A program made the position numbers and the translations under genes. This document shows positions 5,623-7,133 of a stretch of DNA of 7,133 nt, piece by piece; positions within the stretch are counted from its first letter, which is position 1, and each line of letters begins with the position of its first letter. This DNA comes from Paludibacteraceae bacterium (GTDB lineage Bacteria; Bacteroidota; Bacteroidia; Bacteroidales; Paludibacteraceae), in assembly GCA_947471245.1 (NCBI GenBank), contig CANIXM010000092.1:1-7133 (forward strand). Reading direction: 5' to 3'. The notes beneath the pieces are model-generated. The model was given only the letters and a program-made list of their open reading frames with translations, was not told the DNA's origin and made no database searches.

Positions 5623-6633
5623 CTAAACATAATTCACCTCAGCCGACAATGTTATACCAAAAATATCGAGTACCGACTGTTGAATGCTTGCTGCCAGTTG
5701 CACTACCTCACCACCAGTGGCACCGCCTTTGTTGACAATTACGAGTGCTTGTTTGTCATGCGCCGCCACATTACCAACTTGCTTGCCTTTCCACCCGCAT
5801 TGCTCTATGAGCCAACCTGCTGGAATTTTCTCTTCTGTGCCTGACACATAATAGTGAGGCATGGTGGGGTATTGAGACTGAATTTTCAGAAACAAATCTT
5901 TACTAACTACCGGATTCATAAAAAAGCTACCTGCATTACCCAACAGTTTTGGATCTGGAAGTTTGCTTTCGCGAATCTGAATAATGGTTTTGCGGATATT
6001 AGCGAGTGTCACTTCCCCATTTTGGAGAACCTCCGCTTCTAAATGTTGGTAGCCAAGTTGAAATTTGGGTTGCTTTTCAAGTTGAAACACCACCGAGGTG
6101 ATGATGTATTTCCCTTTCAATTTGGACTTAAACACACTGTCTCTGTACCCATACTCACAGGCATCCAAAGAGAATTCTTTGGGTTGTAAGCTGGCTATTT
6201 CCAATGCATTAACCCGAGTGATTACATCCTTCACCTCTACCCCATAAGCACCGATATTCTGAACTGCAGATGCTCCAACCTCGCCAGGAATTAAGGACAA
6301 ATTCTCCACTCCTCCCCAACGATTCGCCACACAATACTCCACAAAATCATCCCACACCACACCCGATTGCACTTCTACCCACACCGAATCACAGTCTTCA
6401 TCAATCACAGCAATGCCCTTCATCAAAGAATGCACTACCAATCCATCAAAATCATTCATAAACAGCAAGTTGCTCCCACCACCAATGTGAATAAATCGGT
6501 TGAATTTTGGCAATTCATTACCTACAATAGATATCAACTCTTCCACTGTGTCATATTCTATCAGACACATAGCTTTTACATCAATATTAAAAGTATTGAA
6601 TGCCAACAAGGAGGTATTGTGCTTCTTCATCAT
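5623..6633 (-). CDS. murB: UDP-N-acetylenolpyruvoylglucosamine reductase MurB
   Basis: A 336-residue cytosolic FAD enzyme that reduces UDP-GlcNAc-enolpyruvate with NADPH to UDP-MurNAc, the second committed step of peptidoglycan precursor synthesis. The N-terminal FAD-binding domain shows 'GGGSNLLF' at 51-58 and 'IPGEVGASAVQNIGAYG' at 115-131. 'YRDSVFK' gives Arg164 (E. coli Arg159), 'GNAGSFF' gives Ser236, the proton donor matching E. coli Ser229, and 'SAEVNYV' at the very end gives Glu332 (E. coli Glu325). Presence of the 'GYQHLE' segment and the length mark it as the long, type I (E. coli-like) form. The start ATG at 6633 overlaps the miaA stop by ATGA, which favours this start over the second ATG at 6630 and indicates translational coupling. 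It ends with TAG; no clear terminator follows, so transcription may continue toward fic. Confidence 0.96.
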   Translation of the reverse strand: MMKKHNTSLLAFNTFNIDVKAMCLIEYDTVEELISIVGNELPKFNRFIHIGGGSNLLFMNDFDGLVVHSLMKGIAVIDEDCDSVWVEVQSGVVWDDFVEYCVANRWGGVENLSLIPGEVGASAVQNIGAYGVEVKDVITRVNALEIASLQPKEFSLDACEYGYRDSVFKSKLKGKYIITSVVFQLEKQPKFQLGYQHLEAEVLQNGEVTLANIRKTIIQIRESKLPDPKLLGNAGSFFMNPVVSKDLFLKIQSQYPTMPHYYVSGTEEKIPAGWLIEQCGWKGKQVGNVAAHDKQALVIVNKGGATGGEVVQLAASIQQSVLDIFGITLSAEVNYV

Positions 6634-7133
6634 GTTAGTTTCTCTTTTACAAAATCAATTATTTGGTCTTCGTCATCGGGATGAAACCAATGAATATCTG
6701 AATCTCTATTAAACCATGTCAACTGTCTTTTGGCATATCTTCTTGAATCTTGCTTGATCATTTCCACTGAATGTTCCAATGTCCAATTTCCTAATATATA
6801 TTCGTATATCTCCTTATACCCAACAGTGTTAAGCGTGTTCAAATGTCGGTATTCAAAATACTGCTTTGCTTCCTCCAGCAACCCATCGACCATCATCACA
6901 TCCACCCGTTGATTAATTCGTTCGTAGAGTTCTGGCCGTGGACGATTTAAGCCTATCTTAATGATTTGAAATGGACGTTCTTTTTTTAATCCAGTCCTCA
7001 AAGCTGAGTAAGGTTTGCCTGTTACGCTACAGATTTCGAGTGCATGTAGAATTCGTTTTGGGTTTTTCAGATCCACTTGTTCATAATGAACAGGATCCAA
7101 TCCCATTAATTGCTGCTGAATATATTCCAATCC
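6630..7133 (-). CDS. miaA: tRNA dimethylallyltransferase MiaA, C-terminal part (5' end outside window)
   Basis: The last 167 residues of MiaA, open to the window edge. The enzyme adds a dimethylallyl group from DMAPP to N6 of A37 in tRNAs that read codons starting with U, stabilising codon pairing. Family marks in order are 'GLDPVHYEQVDLKNPKRILHALEI' (the NP.R..RALE motif), 'GKPYSALR', 'ERINQRVDVMMVDGLLEEAK', 'LNTVGYKEIYEYI' and 'DSRRYAKRQLTWFNRD'. The N-terminal P-loop and catalytic Asp/Thr residues lie outside the window. The TGA overlaps the murB start (ATGA), so the two are almost certainly cotranscribed. Nothing unusual is seen in the visible part. Confidence 0.95.
   Translation of the reverse strand, partial: GLEYIQQQLMGLDPVHYEQVDLKNPKRILHALEICSVTGKPYSALRTGLKKERPFQIIKIGLNRPRPELYERINQRVDVMMVDGLLEEAKQYFEYRHLNTLNTVGYKEIYEYILGNWTLEHSVEMIKQDSRRYAKRQLTWFNRDSDIHWFHPDDEDQIIDFVKEKLT

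Overview
The window looks like a chromosomal segment of a low-GC member of the Bacteroidota. The evidence is the two FISUMP-domain surface-type proteins, a lipoprotein with SusE/Fn3-like repeats typical of that phylum, starts without Shine-Dalgarno sequences, a tRNA gene that does not encode CCA, and promoters that fit the phylum-specific pattern TTTG / about 19-20 bp / TAnnTTTG. I cannot name a genus.

Layout. From 1 to 390 (+) is the 3' end of a FISUMP-domain gene cut by the window edge. Facing it tail to tail, 33 bp away, is a second FISUMP gene (424-1659, -), an intact lipoprotein with two Fn3-like repeats. Immediately upstream of that lipoprotein's ATG sits a complete IS630-family insertion sequence (1663-2764). 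It has 29-bp imperfect terminal repeats (23/29 identical) flanked by TA on both sides, and its transposase is split into two overlapping frames, orfA (HTH) and orfB (DDE). It lies between the lipoprotein and the region that used to precede it, which holds a tRNA-Ser(GCT) gene (2837-2923, -) with a strong promoter and an intrinsic terminator.

Divergent from the tRNA is mltG (3063-4121, +), the membrane-anchored endolytic murein transglycosylase, followed by its own hairpin terminator. About 320 bp of apparently non-coding DNA follow. The rest is on the minus strand, in transcription order: the C-terminal half of miaA (tRNA A37 dimethylallyltransferase, cut by the right edge), murB (overlapping miaA by ATGA), and a fic-family gene interrupted by one in-frame amber codon.

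Functionally this is housekeeping DNA (peptidoglycan synthesis and trimming by murB and mltG, translation by tRNA-Ser and miaA) beside an accessory surface-protein locus hit by an IS. I see no new defence or multi-gene system. The most informative observations are the IS insertion at a start codon, the +1 split of its transposase, the palindrome over the transposase promoter, and the amber-truncated Fic protein that keeps its catalytic motif but loses its C-terminal domain.
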